DNA of 64,000 nucleotides from the NCBI GenBank assembly GCA_022841375.1, contig JALHRQ010000001.1, forward strand, positions 186,001-250,000, in the 5' to 3' direction. This document shows positions 39,387-50,221 of the stretch, in pieces. The translations under genes and the position numbers were made by a program. The stretch comes from Burkholderiales bacterium. GTDB lineage: Bacteria > Pseudomonadota > Gammaproteobacteria > Burkholderiales > SG8-41. The notes below the pieces were generated by a model that saw nothing but the letters and a program-made list of their open reading frames with translations, was not told where the DNA came from and did no database searches. Each line of letters starts with the position of its first letter. The stretch's first letter is position 1.

Positions 39387-40189
39387 TTCTTCTTGCTGGC
39401 GTCCATCGCCGTCCGTATGTCCGCCATGAACGCACGCACTTTTACGGCCGCATCCGCGGGTGCTGCCTCGATTTCCTGCACCAGCCGGCTGCCGATCACC
39501 ACGGCGTCGGCAACCTGGGCAATGGCGTGCGCCGTTTTGCCGTCGCGGATGCCGAAACCCACGCCCACCGGCAGCCGGGTATAAGTACGAATGTGTTCCA
39601 GTCGTCGCGAAACATCCGCGATGTCGATATTGGCCGCGCCCGTCACCCCTTTCAGCGACACGTAATACAGATAACCGCGTCCCAGCGCTGCAACCTGCTT
39701 GAGCCGCGCATCCGACGTCGTCGGTGAAATCAGGAATACGGTGTCGAGCCCGGCTCGATCCAGCGTGCCCACCAGGGTCTCCGCCTCTTCCGGCGGGTAA
39801 TCAACCACCAGCGCTCCATCCACGCCGGCGGCCTTGGCCACCTTGGCAAAGGCTTCCAGTCCCATGGACTCCACCGGGTTGGCATACCCCATCAGCACCA
39901 CCGGCGTCTCATTGTCAGTCTTGCGGAATTCCGCGACCCAGTTGATCACGTCGTGCAGCGATACGCCGTGCAGCAGCGCGCGTTCGCTGGAACGCTGGAT
40001 CACCGGACCATCGGCCATCGGATCCGAAAAAGGCACGCCGAGCTCGATAACGTCGGCGCCGCCGGCCACCAGCGCATGCATCAGCGGAACGCAGCTGGCG
40101 CGATCGGGATCGCCCGCGGTAAAAAAAGGAATCAGGGCCTTGCGGCCCTCTTTCCTGAGTTTGTCGAATCTGGCTGCAATACGGGACAT
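39383..40189 (-). CDS. trpA: tryptophan synthase alpha subunit
   Basis: TrpA cleaves indole-3-glycerol phosphate to indole, which passes to TrpB. The 268 residues show the catalytic Glu in [19 protein letters not shown] (near residue 50). The conserved Asp is in [13 protein letters not shown] (DLPPEE in most species, so a Tyr stands at the Leu position). The phosphate-binding segment is [12 protein letters not shown]. It ends by overlapping accD and starts 29 bp after trpB. Confidence 0.97.
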   Translation of the reverse strand: MSRIAARFDKLRKEGRKALIPFFTAGDPDRASCVPLMHALVAGGADVIELGVPFSDPMADGPVIQRSSERALLHGVSLHDVINWVAEFRKTDNETPVVLMGYANPVESMGLEAFAKVAKAAGVDGALVVDYPPEEAETLVGTLDRAGLDTVFLISPTTSDARLKQVAALGRGYLYYVSLKGVTGAANIDIADVSRRLEHIRTYTRLPVGVGFGIRDGKTAHAIAQVADAVVIGSRLVQEIEAAPADAAVKVRAFMADIRTAMDASKKK

Positions 40190-40218
40190 CGGAATATTTC
40201 TTGTTCTGAAATGGCTGC

Positions 40219-41418
40219 TCAGAACTTCAGCCCGGATTTTTCGGCAACGGTATGCATGTCCTTGTCGCCGCGACCGGACAGGTTGACCAGCAGAATCTGG
40301 TCCTTGCGCATATGCGGCGCCAGTTTAGCCGCATACGCCAGCGCATGACTCGATTCCAGTGCGGGAATGATGCCCTCGAGACGGCACAGCTTGTGGAAAG
40401 CCTCCAGCGCCTCATCATCGGTGACCGCAACATACTCGGCACGACCGATATCCTTCAGCCATGCATGTTCGGGGCCGACGCCGGGATAATCGAGGCCCGC
40501 CGAAATCGAATGCGTCTCGATGATCTGGCCGTTGTCGTCCTGCAGCAAATAGGTGCGGTTGCCGTGAAGCACGCCGGAACGGCCCGCGCACAGTGTTGCC
40601 GAATGTTTGCCGGTTTCCAGGCCGTGACCCGCGGCTTCAACACCGATCAGGCGCACGTTCTCGTATTCAATATAGGGATGAAAAATGCCGATGGCATTGG
40701 AGCCGCCGCCGACACAGGCGAGCACGGCGTCCGGCTGGCGCCCGGTCATCTCCGGCATCTGCTCGCGTGCTTCGAGTCCGATTACCGACTGGAAGTCCCG
40801 CACCATCATCGGATAGGGATGCGGCCCGGCCACCGTGCCGATAATGTAAAAAGTATCCTCGACGTTGGTCACCCAGTCGCGCATCGCTTCATTCAGCGCA
40901 TCTTTAAGTGTCTTTGATCCGGATTCCACCGGCACCACCGTCGCGCCCAGCAATTTCATCCGGTAAACGTTCTGCGCCTGACGTTTGACGTCCTCGGAGC
41001 CCATGTAGACCACGCACTCCATGCCGTAGCGGGCGGCAATGGTCGCCGCGGCCACACCATGCTGGCCTGCGCCGGTTTCAGCGATCACCCGTGGTTTGCC
41101 GAGGTGACGCGCCAGCAGGGCCTGGCCGATTACGTTGTTGATCTTGTGCGCGCCGGTATGGTTCAGGTCTTCGCGTTTCAGGTACACCTGCGCGCCGCCG
41201 AAATGTTCCGACCAGCGACGGGCGTGATAAATCGGGCTCGGGCGGCCGACATAATGTTTGAGTTCGTAGGCAAATTCCGCCTTGAAAGTCGGATCATCTT
41301 TGAAGCGCGCGTACGCCGCTTTCAGATCCTCCAACGCAGAGATCAGGGTTTCGGAAACGAACACGCCGCCATAAGGTCCGAAATGCCCTTTGGCATCCGG
41401 CAAGTCATACACCCGCAT
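40219..41418 (-). CDS. trpB: tryptophan synthase beta subunit
   Basis: TrpB condenses indole and serine using PLP. The 399 residues start at the ATG at 41418, with GGAG six bases upstream. The track's residue one is a GTG immediately before. The N-terminus [18 protein letters not shown] is typical. The PLP Lys is in [19 protein letters not shown], and the phosphate cup is in [15 protein letters not shown]. The substrate motif [14 protein letters not shown] is also present. The start overlaps the trpF end by 14 bases. Confidence 0.97.
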   Translation of the reverse strand: MRVYDLPDAKGHFGPYGGVFVSETLISALEDLKAAYARFKDDPTFKAEFAYELKHYVGRPSPIYHARRWSEHFGGAQVYLKREDLNHTGAHKINNVIGQALLARHLGKPRVIAETGAGQHGVAAATIAARYGMECVVYMGSEDVKRQAQNVYRMKLLGATVVPVESGSKTLKDALNEAMRDWVTNVEDTFYIIGTVAGPHPYPMMVRDFQSVIGLEAREQMPEMTGRQPDAVLACVGGGSNAIGIFHPYIEYENVRLIGVEAAGHGLETGKHSATLCAGRSGVLHGNRTYLLQDDNGQIIETHSISAGLDYPGVGPEHAWLKDIGRAEYVAVTDDEALEAFHKLCRLEGIIPALESSHALAYAAKLAPHMRKDQILLVNLSGRGDKDMHTVAEKSGLKF

Positions 41419-42034
41419 CACGCACTCCGTTCATGAAAGCTTCAATTTTGGCGGCATCCTTGATGCCTTTTGCCGATTCAACACCGCTGGACACATCCAC
41501 CGCCCACGGTCGCACCGCGCGCACCGCCTCTGCAACGTTCCCGGCATCCAGACCGCCTGACAGCACGATCGGCAGCGGCAAAGACTGCGGAATCAGCGAC
41601 CAGTCAAACGTGGCGCCAGTGCCGCCGCGAACACCCTCAACGTATGCATCGAGCAGCAGACCCCGGGCCGCGCGGAAATCATGGGCATATTGTAACAAAT
41701 CGACCCCCGGCCTCACCCGAACTGCCTTCAGATACGGCACACCGAAAGCCGCGCAATAATCCGGCGTTTCGTCGCCGTGAAACTGCAATAGCTGCAAAGG
41801 CACTGTTGCCAATGTTTCACTTACGACACCGGCGTCGGCATTGACGAACAATCCGACCATCGTCACAAAAGGCGGCAACGCCTCGGCAATTTTGCGCGCC
41901 TGCTCTGCAGCAACGGCGCGCGGGCTGGCATCATAGAACACCAAGCCGATCGCATGCGCGCCAAGCCGCGCAGCAGCGAGTCCGTCCTGGACACGGGTGA
42001 TACCGCAGATTTTGATACGGGTATTCACATTCAT
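41405..42034 (-). CDS. trpF: phosphoribosylanthranilate isomerase
   Basis: TrpF performs the Amadori rearrangement of phosphoribosylanthranilate to CdRP. I chose the ATG at 42034 ([17 protein letters not shown], 209 residues) because 45 upstream codons in the track are unrelated to the family. The catalytic Cys is in KICGITR and the Asp in the [16 protein letters not shown] region. [14 protein letters not shown] is the phosphate-binding end. The start is one base after the truA stop. The set truA-trpF-trpB-trpA-accD is a conserved betaproteobacterial string. TrpC, D and E are not in the window. Confidence 0.96.
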   Translation of the reverse strand: MNVNTRIKICGITRVQDGLAAARLGAHAIGLVFYDASPRAVAAEQARKIAEALPPFVTMVGLFVNADAGVVSETLATVPLQLLQFHGDETPDYCAAFGVPYLKAVRVRPGVDLLQYAHDFRAARGLLLDAYVEGVRGGTGATFDWSLIPQSLPLPIVLSGGLDAGNVAEAVRAVRPWAVDVSSGVESAKGIKDAAKIEAFMNGVRDAGV

Positions 42035-42035
42035 G

Positions 42036-42833
42036 TCATTCCACCATCGCATGCGCCAGGCGAGGTCCGCGCAAACGCGGCGCCGGCAATCCCCAGCTGT
42101 TGTCATAGTCAACGCGCAACAGATACAGACCCGAGGCATCAAAAGTCGGTGCGGCCTGCGCACGATCACGACCTCGCAGCACCTCCTCCATCCAATGCGG
42201 TGCGTGTTTGCCCTTGCCGATATAGACCAGACTACCGACGATGTTGCGGATCATGTGATGCAGGAACGCGTTCGCCGAAAATTCGAAAATCACGTATGGC
42301 CCGCTGGCAGCGACGGAGACGGCATGCATCGTGCGTACCGGCGACTGCGCCTGGCATTCCGCGGCGCGGAACGCGCTGAAATCATGTTCACCTACAAGGC
42401 AGGCCGCCGCCGCGCGCATGCGCTCGACATCGAGCGGCGCATGAAACCAGCCGACTCTGCCCTGGTCGGCGGCCGGACGCACTGCATCGTTGAGCAACAC
42501 ATACCGGTAAGACCGCACACGCGCTGAAAAGCGGGCATGGAATTCATCGCTGACCGTTTGCGCCCAGGTCACCGCGACCGAAGGCGGCAGCATCGCGTTG
42601 ACACCGCGCACCCAGGCGCTGTCCGGCCGTTCAACGCTGCAGTCGAAATGCACAACCTGGCCCAGCGCATGCACACCTGCATCCGTGCGGCCCGCGCAGA
42701 TGGTACTCACCGGCACACCGGCAATGCTCGCGCACGCCGCTTCCAGCCGGTCCTGCACGGCACAACCGGCGGACTGGGTCTGCCAGCCGCAAAAACCGCT
42801 GCCGTCGTATTCAATACCCAGAGCCAGTCGCAA
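42036..42833 (-). CDS. truA: tRNA pseudouridine(38-40) synthase
   Basis: TruA forms pseudouridine at positions 38-40 of tRNA anticodon arms. The 265 residues begin with a TTG at 42833 ([19 protein letters not shown]), with AGGAG eight bases upstream. The nearby ATG at 42840 is in another frame. The catalytic Asp is in [20 protein letters not shown] (near residue 53), and [24 protein letters not shown] is the second family motif. A terminator separates it from fimV upstream. Confidence 0.95.
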   Translation of the reverse strand: MRLALGIEYDGSGFCGWQTQSAGCAVQDRLEAACASIAGVPVSTICAGRTDAGVHALGQVVHFDCSVERPDSAWVRGVNAMLPPSVAVTWAQTVSDEFHARFSARVRSYRYVLLNDAVRPAADQGRVGWFHAPLDVERMRAAAACLVGEHDFSAFRAAECQAQSPVRTMHAVSVAASGPYVIFEFSANAFLHHMIRNIVGSLVYIGKGKHAPHWMEEVLRGRDRAQAAPTFDASGLYLLRVDYDNSWGLPAPRLRGPRLAHAMVE

Positions 42834-42868
42834 GGGTCATGCTCCTACGCGCCATCGCGCGTTGCTGA

Positions 42869-42902
42869 AAAAAGAAACCGCGGCAGGAACGCTGCCGCGG
42901 TT
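42869..42902 (-). terminator. rho-independent terminator after fimV
   Basis: AACCGCGGCAG and CTGCCGCGGTT form an 11-bp perfect stem around a five-base loop (42876-42902). On the minus strand it is followed by TTTCTTTTTT. It ends the fimV transcript before truA. Confidence 0.88.
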
Positions 42903-42925
42903 GATGATCATGCCACGACTGCGGG

Positions 42926-45430
42926 CTAGCCGAGAGAGCTGAGCAGTTTCTGCGCCTGATCCTGCTGTTCGGCATCGCCTTCCTTGATCACTTCCTGCAG
43001 GATTTCACGCGCACCTTCGTTATCGCCCATTTCCTGATAGGCCTTGGCCAGGTCGAATTTCTGCTGGACGTCATACCAGTGGCCGTCCTTGCTTTCGGAT
43101 GGCGCAGTCTGGGTCGACGTATCGTCGAGATTGATATTGAGATCACCGACATCAATCTTGAAATCCAGGCCGGCATCAGCGGCCGGAGCCGTCGGCGCAG
43201 CTGCAGGTTCGGCGGCCGGCACATCCAGCGGCGGCAGGTCGATATTGAAGTCGATTGAATCCGATTCGCTGGCAACAGGCGACACGTCCAGCGCAATATC
43301 GGCAGCAGCCGGCGCCGGTGCATCCAGATTGAAATCAGGCATCATCGGCTCTGACGGCGGCACGCCGGCATCCGCCGCAGCGGCCATCTCCTGCATGCCG
43401 CTCAATTCCGTCGACTGCCCCGCAGAATCGGCATCCAGTGCGATATCAGGCGTTGCAGCAACATCTCCACCCAGATCGAAGTCCAGATCGGTGCCCAGCG
43501 CCGCATCACCGCCCGTCGCAACCGGTGCAATGTCCTTGCCGGCTTCATACAAAGGATTCGCCGGATCCATGGCATATCCGAGGGCAGCCACCTTGACCCA
43601 GTTGTCCCCGGTGCCGCCAGTGAGCGCATTGAGCGAAGCGGCAACACCGCCAAACGATGCAGCATCCTTGCGTGCGGCATAAACCTCGGCAAGCTTGACC
43701 TGTACGTCTTCACGGCCAGGATCGCGCGCCATGGCTTCTTTAAGGATTTCCTCAGCCTGACCATCGCGACCGTAGGCGATATAAACCTCGGCCTCTGCGA
43801 GCGGATCGACATCATCAGCGGCCGGAGTTGCGTCGTTCGTGGCAGCAGACGGTTCAACAACTGATACGGCAGCCGCAGCGGCGGCGGGCAACACCGGTTC
43901 GATGTCATTGTCATCACCGTCTTCGGCACGGGCACGGCGGCGACGCATGGCTGCAAAGCCAAGGCCACCCAGCACCAGCGCAACCAATCCACCGCCGATG
44001 ATCGGCAGGTTGTCCATGACCGTGTCCATCAGCTCCGGCTCAGGCGGGGGAGGCGGCGGTGCAACCGGCTTGGGTGCGGGTTTCGGCGCGGGTTTGACTT
44101 CGACGACAGGCTGGGTTGCCGCCGCAGCACTCGGATCTTTGGCCGCTTCAACAGCAACCGCCTCAGGCTTGGTTGCAGGCGCCGCCACGGGCTTCGCCGG
44201 CTCAACCGGCTTGGCAACTTCCGTTTTAGCGGGTTCCGGCCTGGCTTCCGGTTTTGCTTCAGGTTTGACTTCCGCTTTCGCCGGTTCGGGTTTGGCTTTA
44301 CTGGTTTCGGCCTTCTGTTGCGCGGCCGCCATGCCGGGACTCTTCAGCTCAGCAAGCTTTTTCGTGTCGTTGATGGTCTTTTCGAGCTGCGCAATACGGT
44401 CATTGGCCTCGGCAAGCGCCTTGTTGCGTGCGACCAGTTCCTCCTGCAATGCGCGTGTCTTGGCTTCGCCGGTCAACGCCTTGCCGCCCTTGCCCGGATC
44501 GCCTTTGGACAACTTCACCACATCCTTGGAAGCCGACTCGGCAGGGTCATCAACCTTGGCAGTAATCCGGCCGCTTGCCGTGCTGCCACCTTCCGGCGCA
44601 GTGCCCACCTTGTCAGCCACGCGACCGCTGTAGGCGCGCCAGTCGGCAACCTGCGTACGAATTTCGTTGGCCGCATCGCCCGGGCTGATCGCGGTCAATT
44701 CCTGCGCGTCAGGAACACGCAGAATCTTGCCGGACTTCACCAGATTCATGTTGTTGCGAATAAACGCATCGGGATTGCTGCGATACAAGCCGACCAGCAT
44801 CTGCTCAAGGGAAACACCCTGGGGCTTGAGACTGGCAGCGATTTTGCCCAGGGTTTCACCCTTGCCTATCGGGCCGTATTCCTGCGCTTTTCCACCCGCT
44901 GCAACGGGAGCCGCAGCGGTTCTTGCCGCAGGGGCGGTGATCGGCGCCGCCGCAGGCGCGGCAGGTGCTGCAATCGGCCGGGAAGCCGCGACGGGCGAAG
45001 GCGGCGCAGGCGCTGCTGCAACCGACTGGCCATAGCCCGGGGGATCCAGCAGGGCGGTGTATTCGCGTACCAGCTTGTTGCCGCCACCACTCAATTCAAT
45101 CAGCAGATCAATAAACGGTTCATTAATCGGACGGCTGCCAGCGACCTTGATGAAATACTGCCCGTCGGCGCGCCTCTCAACGCTCAGCTTGAGTCCCGTC
45201 AGGCTGCTGTTGTACTGGAGATTGGATTGCTGATACGCATCAGGGGATGCCAGCCGTGCTACCAGCGATGAGGCTTCGTCTCCACGAACGGAAACCAGAT
45301 CAATTTCCGCATTCAGCGGCTGACCGATGTTTGACTGGACGGTGAGCCGGCCCAAACCCGCTGCATGCGCCAAAACCGGCACCAGCAGCAGCGCCAATAC
45401 CAGTGCTTTGCCTAAAGATAATGTGCGCAC
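42926..45430 (-). CDS. fimV: FimV/HubP-like polar or peptidoglycan-binding membrane protein
   Basis: This is an 834-residue protein. I favour the GTG at 45430, which has GGGAG five bases upstream and gives a clean signal peptide (RTLSLGKALVLALLLVPVLAHAA). The mature N-terminus GLGRLTVQSNIGQPLNAEIDLVSV is the FimV domain. A LysM-like segment (YGPIGKGETLGKIAASLKPQG) lies near residue 190. A coiled coil (about 330-360) and a long Lys/Pro/Ala/Glu linker precede one transmembrane helix (NLPIIGGGLVALVLGGLGF). The acidic cytosolic tail ends in a TPR-like motif (FDLAKAYQEMGDNEGAREILQEV). The family organises polar and type IV pilus functions. Confidence 0.92.
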   Translation of the reverse strand: MRTLSLGKALVLALLLVPVLAHAAGLGRLTVQSNIGQPLNAEIDLVSVRGDEASSLVARLASPDAYQQSNLQYNSSLTGLKLSVERRADGQYFIKVAGSRPINEPFIDLLIELSGGGNKLVREYTALLDPPGYGQSVAAAPAPPSPVAASRPIAAPAAPAAAPITAPAARTAAAPVAAGGKAQEYGPIGKGETLGKIAASLKPQGVSLEQMLVGLYRSNPDAFIRNNMNLVKSGKILRVPDAQELTAISPGDAANEIRTQVADWRAYSGRVADKVGTAPEGGSTASGRITAKVDDPAESASKDVVKLSKGDPGKGGKALTGEAKTRALQEELVARNKALAEANDRIAQLEKTINDTKKLAELKSPGMAAAQQKAETSKAKPEPAKAEVKPEAKPEARPEPAKTEVAKPVEPAKPVAAPATKPEAVAVEAAKDPSAAAATQPVVEVKPAPKPAPKPVAPPPPPPEPELMDTVMDNLPIIGGGLVALVLGGLGFAAMRRRRARAEDGDDNDIEPVLPAAAAAAVSVVEPSAATNDATPAADDVDPLAEAEVYIAYGRDGQAEEILKEAMARDPGREDVQVKLAEVYAARKDAASFGGVAASLNALTGGTGDNWVKVAALGYAMDPANPLYEAGKDIAPVATGGDAALGTDLDFDLGGDVAATPDIALDADSAGQSTELSGMQEMAAAADAGVPPSEPMMPDFNLDAPAPAAADIALDVSPVASESDSIDFNIDLPPLDVPAAEPAAAPTAPAADAGLDFKIDVGDLNINLDDTSTQTAPSESKDGHWYDVQQKFDLAKAYQEMGDNEGAREILQEVIKEGDAEQQDQAQKLLSSLG

Positions 45431-45602
45431 CACGGCTCCCGTATCGTTTTTTCTATGGGACAACAAAGTTAGCATCAATCAGTTAGCCATGCAAGCTAAC
45501 GCTATGTCGAATGTTGCTGTCCAACCACATATTTATAAAAGGAAATTCCGCATTTCGAACATGCCGAACACCGCCCCGGACAGCCCTGACAAAAACGCCG
45601 AA

Positions 45603-46760
45603 TCAGGCGTTTGCAGCCACTCTGGATACTGTCGCACGCTGCGCCGCACCAGACTCAAGGATGATGCGTAGCATACGCCGCAACGGTTCGGCGGCGCCCC
45701 ATAGCAACTGGTCGCCCACGGTAAAAGCCGACAGGTATTGCCCGCCCATGGGCAGCTTGCGCAGACGCCCCACCGGCACGGTCAGAGTACCGGTCACTGC
45801 GGTGGGCGTCAGTTCGCGCAACGTCGCCTCGCGCTGGTTCGGGATCACCCGCACCCAGTCGTTGGCCTTGGCCAGCAGACTTTCGATTTCCGCCAGCGGC
45901 ACGTCCCGGGTCAGCTTCACCGTCAGCGCCTGGCTGTGACAACGCATCGCGCCGATGCGCACGCAAACGCCATCAATCGGCAAGGGATTTGTTTCGCGGC
46001 CTAGAATCTTGTTGGTCTCGGCCATACCCTTCCATTCTTCCTTGCTTTGACCGTTACCGAGATCCTTGTCGATCCACGGCAACAGACTGCCGGCCAGCGG
46101 GTGGCCGAAGTTGTCGGTCGGCACCGCGCCCTTGCGCAGCGTGTCGGCGACGATACGGTCCAGTTCAAGAATCGCCGAAGACGGGTTGTCGAGCAGCGGT
46201 TTTGCCACCGCATGCACCGCCCCCATCTGCGCAATCAGCTCACGCATGTTGGCGGCACCGGCACCCGAGGCGGCCTGATAGGTCATTGCCGTCACCCACT
46301 CGATCAGGCCGGCCTTGAACAGGCCGCCCATCGCCATCAGCATCAGGCTGACAGTACAGTTGCCGCCGATGTAATTCCTGATGCCTTTGGCCATCGCCGC
46401 GTCGATCACATCGCGGTTAACCGGATCGAGAATGATCACCGCATCGGATTCCATGCGCAGCGCAGAGGCCGCATCAATCCAGTAACCGTCCCAACCTGCC
46501 TGGCGCAGCCTGGAGAAAACCGCGTTGGTGTAATCGCCGCCCTGACAGGAAATCAGGATGTCCATTTGGGACAGGGCGTCGATGCTGTTGGCATCCGCGA
46601 CCACACCGGTATCACGGCCGATATCGGGCCCGCGACCGCCGGCCTGCGAGGTCGAAAAGAACATGGGCGCAATCAGGTCGAAATCGTGCTCGGTGCGCAT
46701 ACGCTCCACCAGAACCGAACCGACCATGCCCCGCCAACCGATGATGCCGACCTTCTTCAT
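45603..46760 (-). CDS. asd: aspartate-semialdehyde dehydrogenase
   Basis: Asd reduces aspartyl phosphate to the semialdehyde for Lys, Met and Thr synthesis. The 385 residues start with the NADP-binding [18 protein letters not shown]. The catalytic Cys is in [18 protein letters not shown] (near residue 134). The His-containing segment [17 protein letters not shown] (near residue 275) matches the gammaproteobacterial-type enzyme. AAGGTG lies five bases before the ATG. It is 41 bp downstream of leuB and upstream of fimV, the usual order. Confidence 0.97.
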   Translation of the reverse strand: MKKVGIIGWRGMVGSVLVERMRTEHDFDLIAPMFFSTSQAGGRGPDIGRDTGVVADANSIDALSQMDILISCQGGDYTNAVFSRLRQAGWDGYWIDAASALRMESDAVIILDPVNRDVIDAAMAKGIRNYIGGNCTVSLMLMAMGGLFKAGLIEWVTAMTYQAASGAGAANMRELIAQMGAVHAVAKPLLDNPSSAILELDRIVADTLRKGAVPTDNFGHPLAGSLLPWIDKDLGNGQSKEEWKGMAETNKILGRETNPLPIDGVCVRIGAMRCHSQALTVKLTRDVPLAEIESLLAKANDWVRVIPNQREATLRELTPTAVTGTLTVPVGRLRKLPMGGQYLSAFTVGDQLLWGAAEPLRRMLRIILESGAAQRATVSRVAANA

Positions 46761-46801
46761 AAAAACACCTTAAAAAACAATGAATTGCATTATACCTTGG
46801 A

Positions 46802-47866
46802 TCAGAGTGCGGCAACTACCGCATTACCCATTTCAACCGTCCCGACCTTCTTCGCGCCGGCCTCGTCAATATCCGGGGTGCGGTAACCGGCGGCAAGGAC
46901 GTTCTTCACAGCCGCTTCAATCCGGTAGGCCCATTCGTCCTTATTGAAGGTGTAACGCAGCATCATTGCCGTCGACAGGATGGTGGCCAGCGGATTGGCG
47001 ATATTTTTGCCCGCAATATCCGGCGCCGAACCGTGGATCGGCTCATACAGCCCGCCGCCGCCGGAATTGAGCGACGCCGACGGGAGCATGCCGATCGAAC
47101 CTGTCAGCATCGATGCTTCGTCGGACAGGATATCGCCGAAGATGTTGCCGGTGACGATCACATCAAACTGCTTCGGATTGCGCACCAGCTGCATCGCCGC
47201 GTTATCAACATACATATGAGATAGCGCTACCTCCGGATATTTTTTCGCGACATCGATCACGATCTCGCGCCAGAAGCGGCTGGTCTCCAGCACGTTTTCC
47301 TTGTCCACCGAACACAGCTTCTTGCTGCGTTTCATCGCAGTCTGGAAACCGACTTCGGCAATACGGCGGATTTCCGGCTCCGAATAAAGCATCGTGTCGT
47401 AGCCTTCCTTTTCCCCGCGCGCATTATCGCGGCGGCCGCGCGGCTCGCCGAAATAGATGTCGCCGGTCAGTTCACGGATGATCATCAGGTCGAGACCCGA
47501 CACCACTTCCGGCTTCAAAGTCGAGGCCTGCACCAGTTCCGGATACAGCACCGCCGGACGCAGATTGGCGAACAGACCGAGTTCCTTGCGGATGCGCAGA
47601 ATGCCCTGCTCGGGACGCTGCGCGCGCGGCAGCGCATCATATTTCGGGCCGCCGACCGCGCCACACAGCACGGCATCGGCCTCTTTCGCCAGTTTGAGAG
47701 TCGAGGGTGGCAGCGGATCACCATGCGCATCAAAACCCGCGCCGCCGAACGGCGCCTCTTCGAATTCCATTTTGAGTCCATCTTCGGCGAGGCGGCGCAA
47801 TACTTTCATCGCCTGACCGACGATTTCGGGGCCGATGCCGTCACCGGCGAGGACTGCGATTTTCAT
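46802..47866 (-). CDS. leuB: 3-isopropylmalate dehydrogenase
   Basis: LeuB oxidatively decarboxylates 3-isopropylmalate in leucine synthesis. The 354 residues begin [20 protein letters not shown]. Substrate Arg residues are in [10 protein letters not shown], and [15 protein letters not shown] is diagnostic for IPMDH rather than IDH. The catalytic Lys/Asp region has [15 protein letters not shown] and [15 protein letters not shown]. The NAD motif is [15 protein letters not shown]. It follows leuD by 42 bp. Confidence 0.97.
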   Translation of the reverse strand: MKIAVLAGDGIGPEIVGQAMKVLRRLAEDGLKMEFEEAPFGGAGFDAHGDPLPPSTLKLAKEADAVLCGAVGGPKYDALPRAQRPEQGILRIRKELGLFANLRPAVLYPELVQASTLKPEVVSGLDLMIIRELTGDIYFGEPRGRRDNARGEKEGYDTMLYSEPEIRRIAEVGFQTAMKRSKKLCSVDKENVLETSRFWREIVIDVAKKYPEVALSHMYVDNAAMQLVRNPKQFDVIVTGNIFGDILSDEASMLTGSIGMLPSASLNSGGGGLYEPIHGSAPDIAGKNIANPLATILSTAMMLRYTFNKDEWAYRIEAAVKNVLAAGYRTPDIDEAGAKKVGTVEMGNAVVAAL

Positions 47867-47908
47867 TTTTGATTCCGGAATACGTAAAAAAGAACAGCGC
47901 GAATCGGC

Positions 47909-48547
47909 TCAACCAAACAGCCAGGGCTGGCGCTCGCGATGTTTGGCTTCGAACGCCTTGATTTCACCGGCATGCGCCAGCGTCAGCCCGATGTCGTCCA
48001 GCCCGTTGAGCATGCAATGTTTGCGATGCTGATCGATGTCGAAGGTGTAGCTCTCGCCCGCCGGAGTCGTCACCGTCTGTTGTTCAAGATCCACCGCCAG
48101 CCGGTATCCTGGATTGGCATCAGTCTCGCTGAACAGCTTGTCGATGATTTTCGGGTCGAGTTTGATCAGCAGCAGACCGTTCTTCAGGCTGTTGTTGTAG
48201 AAAATGTCCGCAAAACTCGGCGCAATGATGGTCTGGATGCCGAACTGCAGCAGCGCCCACGGCGCGTGTTCGCGCGAGGAACCGCAACCGAAGTTCTCGC
48301 GCGCGAGCATCACCGTCGCGCCGATGAAGCGCTGGCGGTTCAGCACAAAATCCGGGTTCAGCGGACGCCCGGCGTTTTCGCGGTCGGGTTCGCCTTTATC
48401 GAGATAGCGCCATTCATCGAACAGGTTGGGGCCAAAGCCCGTGCGCTTGATCGACTTCAGGAACTGCTTGGGGATGATCGCGTCGGTATCGACGTTGGCG
48501 CGATCCAGCGGCGCAACCAAACCCTCCTGGCGGACAAATTTATCCAT
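47909..48547 (-). CDS. leuD: 3-isopropylmalate dehydratase small subunit
   Basis: LeuD with LeuC isomerises 2- to 3-isopropylmalate. I chose the ATG at 48547 ([20 protein letters not shown], 212 residues). The longer start in the track runs back through the entericidin-like gene. Swivelling-domain motifs are [28 protein letters not shown] and [20 protein letters not shown]. It is separated from leuC only by the small lipoprotein gene. Confidence 0.96.
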   Translation of the reverse strand: MDKFVRQEGLVAPLDRANVDTDAIIPKQFLKSIKRTGFGPNLFDEWRYLDKGEPDRENAGRPLNPDFVLNRQRFIGATVMLARENFGCGSSREHAPWALLQFGIQTIIAPSFADIFYNNSLKNGLLLIKLDPKIIDKLFSETDANPGYRLAVDLEQQTVTTPAGESYTFDIDQHRKHCMLNGLDDIGLTLAHAGEIKAFEAKHRERQPWLFG

Positions 48548-48548
48548 G

Positions 48549-48668
48549 TTACTTCGTGGATTTCTGGATGGCCTCGCCGGCCTTTTCCACATCCTTGCCG
48601 ACACCTGCCACGGTATTGCAACCCGCCAGCACCAGCACTGCCACCATCAAGGTAATTACGCGTTTCAT
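48549..48668 (-). CDS. entericidin A/B family small lipoprotein
   Basis: This 39-residue lipoprotein is too short for the ORF track. Translation from the ATG at 48668 gives a signal [17 protein letters not shown] with lipobox LAGC, followed by [17 protein letters not shown] and QKSTK. This is the typical entericidin (Ecn) pattern. AAGGAGATCC precedes the ATG. It lies between leuC and leuD, one base before the leuD start, a recurring position in betaproteobacteria. The role is envelope-associated and uncertain. Entericidins were described as an antidote/toxin pair in enterics. Confidence 0.88.
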   Translation of the reverse strand: MKRVITLMVAVLVLAGCNTVAGVGKDVEKAGEAIQKSTK

Positions 48669-48690
48669 GTGGATCTCCTTTTTCGGTTTA

Positions 48691-50109
48691 TCAGGTTAAT
48701 TCACGAACATCGACAAAATGACCGGTCACGGCTGCGGCTGCCGCCATCGCCGGACTGACCAGATGGGTCCTGCCGCCGGCGCCCTGGCGGCCTTCAAAAT
48801 TGCGGTTCGACGTTGAGGCGCAACGCTCACCCGGGCTCAACTGATCTTCATTCATACCCAGACACATTGAGCAGCCCGGCTCACGCCATTCGAATCCGGC
48901 TTCAATAAAAATCTTGTCCAGCCCTTCCTGCTCGGCCTGCGCCTTCACCTGGCCGGAGCCCGGCACCACCATCGCCAGCATGATGTTGGCCGCGACCTTG
49001 CGGCCCTTGGCCACGGCAGCGGCGGCGCGCAGATCTTCAATGCGCGAATTGGTGCAGGAACCGATAAACACCTTGTCGAGTTTGATATCGCGGATCGGCG
49101 TGTTGGGCTTGAGGTCCATGTAAACCAGCGCCCGCGCATAGCCCTCGCGCTTCACCGGATTGGTTTCCTTCTCCGGGTCCGGCACCTTGCCATCCACCGT
49201 AGTCACCATCTCGGGCGACGTGCCCCAGGTTACCTGCGGCACGATGTCTTCCGCCTTCATCGTGATCACCTTGTCGAACCTGGCATCGGCATCGCTGACC
49301 AGCGTGCGCCAATACGCCGCAGCCTTGTCCCACATCACCCCGGTGGGCGCGAACAGGCGACCCTTGAAGTAATCCACCGTCTTGTCATCAACCGCAACCA
49401 TGCCGGCGCGGGCACCCGCTTCGATCGCCATATTGCACAGGGTCATGCGGCCTTCCATCGACAGGCTGCGGATCGCGCTGCCGGCGAATTCCACTGCGTG
49501 TCCGGTACCACCGGCGGTGCCGATATGGCCGATGATCGCCAGCGCCACATCCTTGCCGGTCACACCGGGGCCGAGTTTGCCCTCGACGACGATCTGCATC
49601 GCCTTCGATTTTTTCATCACCATGCACTGTGTAGCCAGCACATGCTCGACTTCGCTGGTGCCGATGCCGAACGCCAGCGCCGCGCAGGCACCATGCGTGC
49701 TGGTGTGCGAATCGCCGCAGACCACCGTCATGCCCGGCAGCGTTGCGCCGTTTTCCGGCCCGATCACATGCACGATGCCCTGTTTCTTGTCGAGAAACGG
49801 GAAATAGATCTTGGCCTTGAATTCCTTGATGTTCTTGTCCAGCGTCTCGACCTGGATACGCGACACCGGATCGGTGATGCCGTCGAGGCCGCGATCCCAG
49901 TTGCGGGTCGGCGTGTTGTGGTCGGCCGTGGCCACCACAGAATCCACGCGCCACACCGGACGCCCGGCCAGTTTCAGGCCCTCGTAGGCCTGCGGGCTGG
50001 TGACTTCATGCACCAGATGGCGGTCGATGTAGATCAGCGCCGTCCCGTCCGCTTCTTCGCGAACAAGATGACTCTCCCAAAGCTTGTCGTATAAGGTCTT
50101 GCCTGCCAT
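48691..50109 (-). CDS. leuC: 3-isopropylmalate dehydratase large subunit
   Basis: LeuC is the aconitase-fold subunit carrying the 4Fe-4S cluster. The 472 residues begin [13 protein letters not shown]. Cluster and substrate motifs are [22 protein letters not shown], then [17 protein letters not shown] (near residue 345) and [21 protein letters not shown] with two cluster cysteines. It is first in the leftward leuC-ecn-leuD-leuB-asd string. The 112-bp upstream region has two short hairpins (GGTCGG/CCGACC and TTCAC/GTGAA) but no leader peptide that I can see. Confidence 0.97.
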   Translation of the reverse strand: MAGKTLYDKLWESHLVREEADGTALIYIDRHLVHEVTSPQAYEGLKLAGRPVWRVDSVVATADHNTPTRNWDRGLDGITDPVSRIQVETLDKNIKEFKAKIYFPFLDKKQGIVHVIGPENGATLPGMTVVCGDSHTSTHGACAALAFGIGTSEVEHVLATQCMVMKKSKAMQIVVEGKLGPGVTGKDVALAIIGHIGTAGGTGHAVEFAGSAIRSLSMEGRMTLCNMAIEAGARAGMVAVDDKTVDYFKGRLFAPTGVMWDKAAAYWRTLVSDADARFDKVITMKAEDIVPQVTWGTSPEMVTTVDGKVPDPEKETNPVKREGYARALVYMDLKPNTPIRDIKLDKVFIGSCTNSRIEDLRAAAAVAKGRKVAANIMLAMVVPGSGQVKAQAEQEGLDKIFIEAGFEWREPGCSMCLGMNEDQLSPGERCASTSNRNFEGRQGAGGRTHLVSPAMAAAAAVTGHFVDVRELT

Positions 50110-50221
50110 GAGAATTACCGGTTAAGTGTGTTCAAGCCACTGAAACGACGGATTATCTCACAGGGTCGGCACCCGACCTATGCACAGGTTCACACCGTGA
50201 AAGGCGCGATCACTCCCGTTT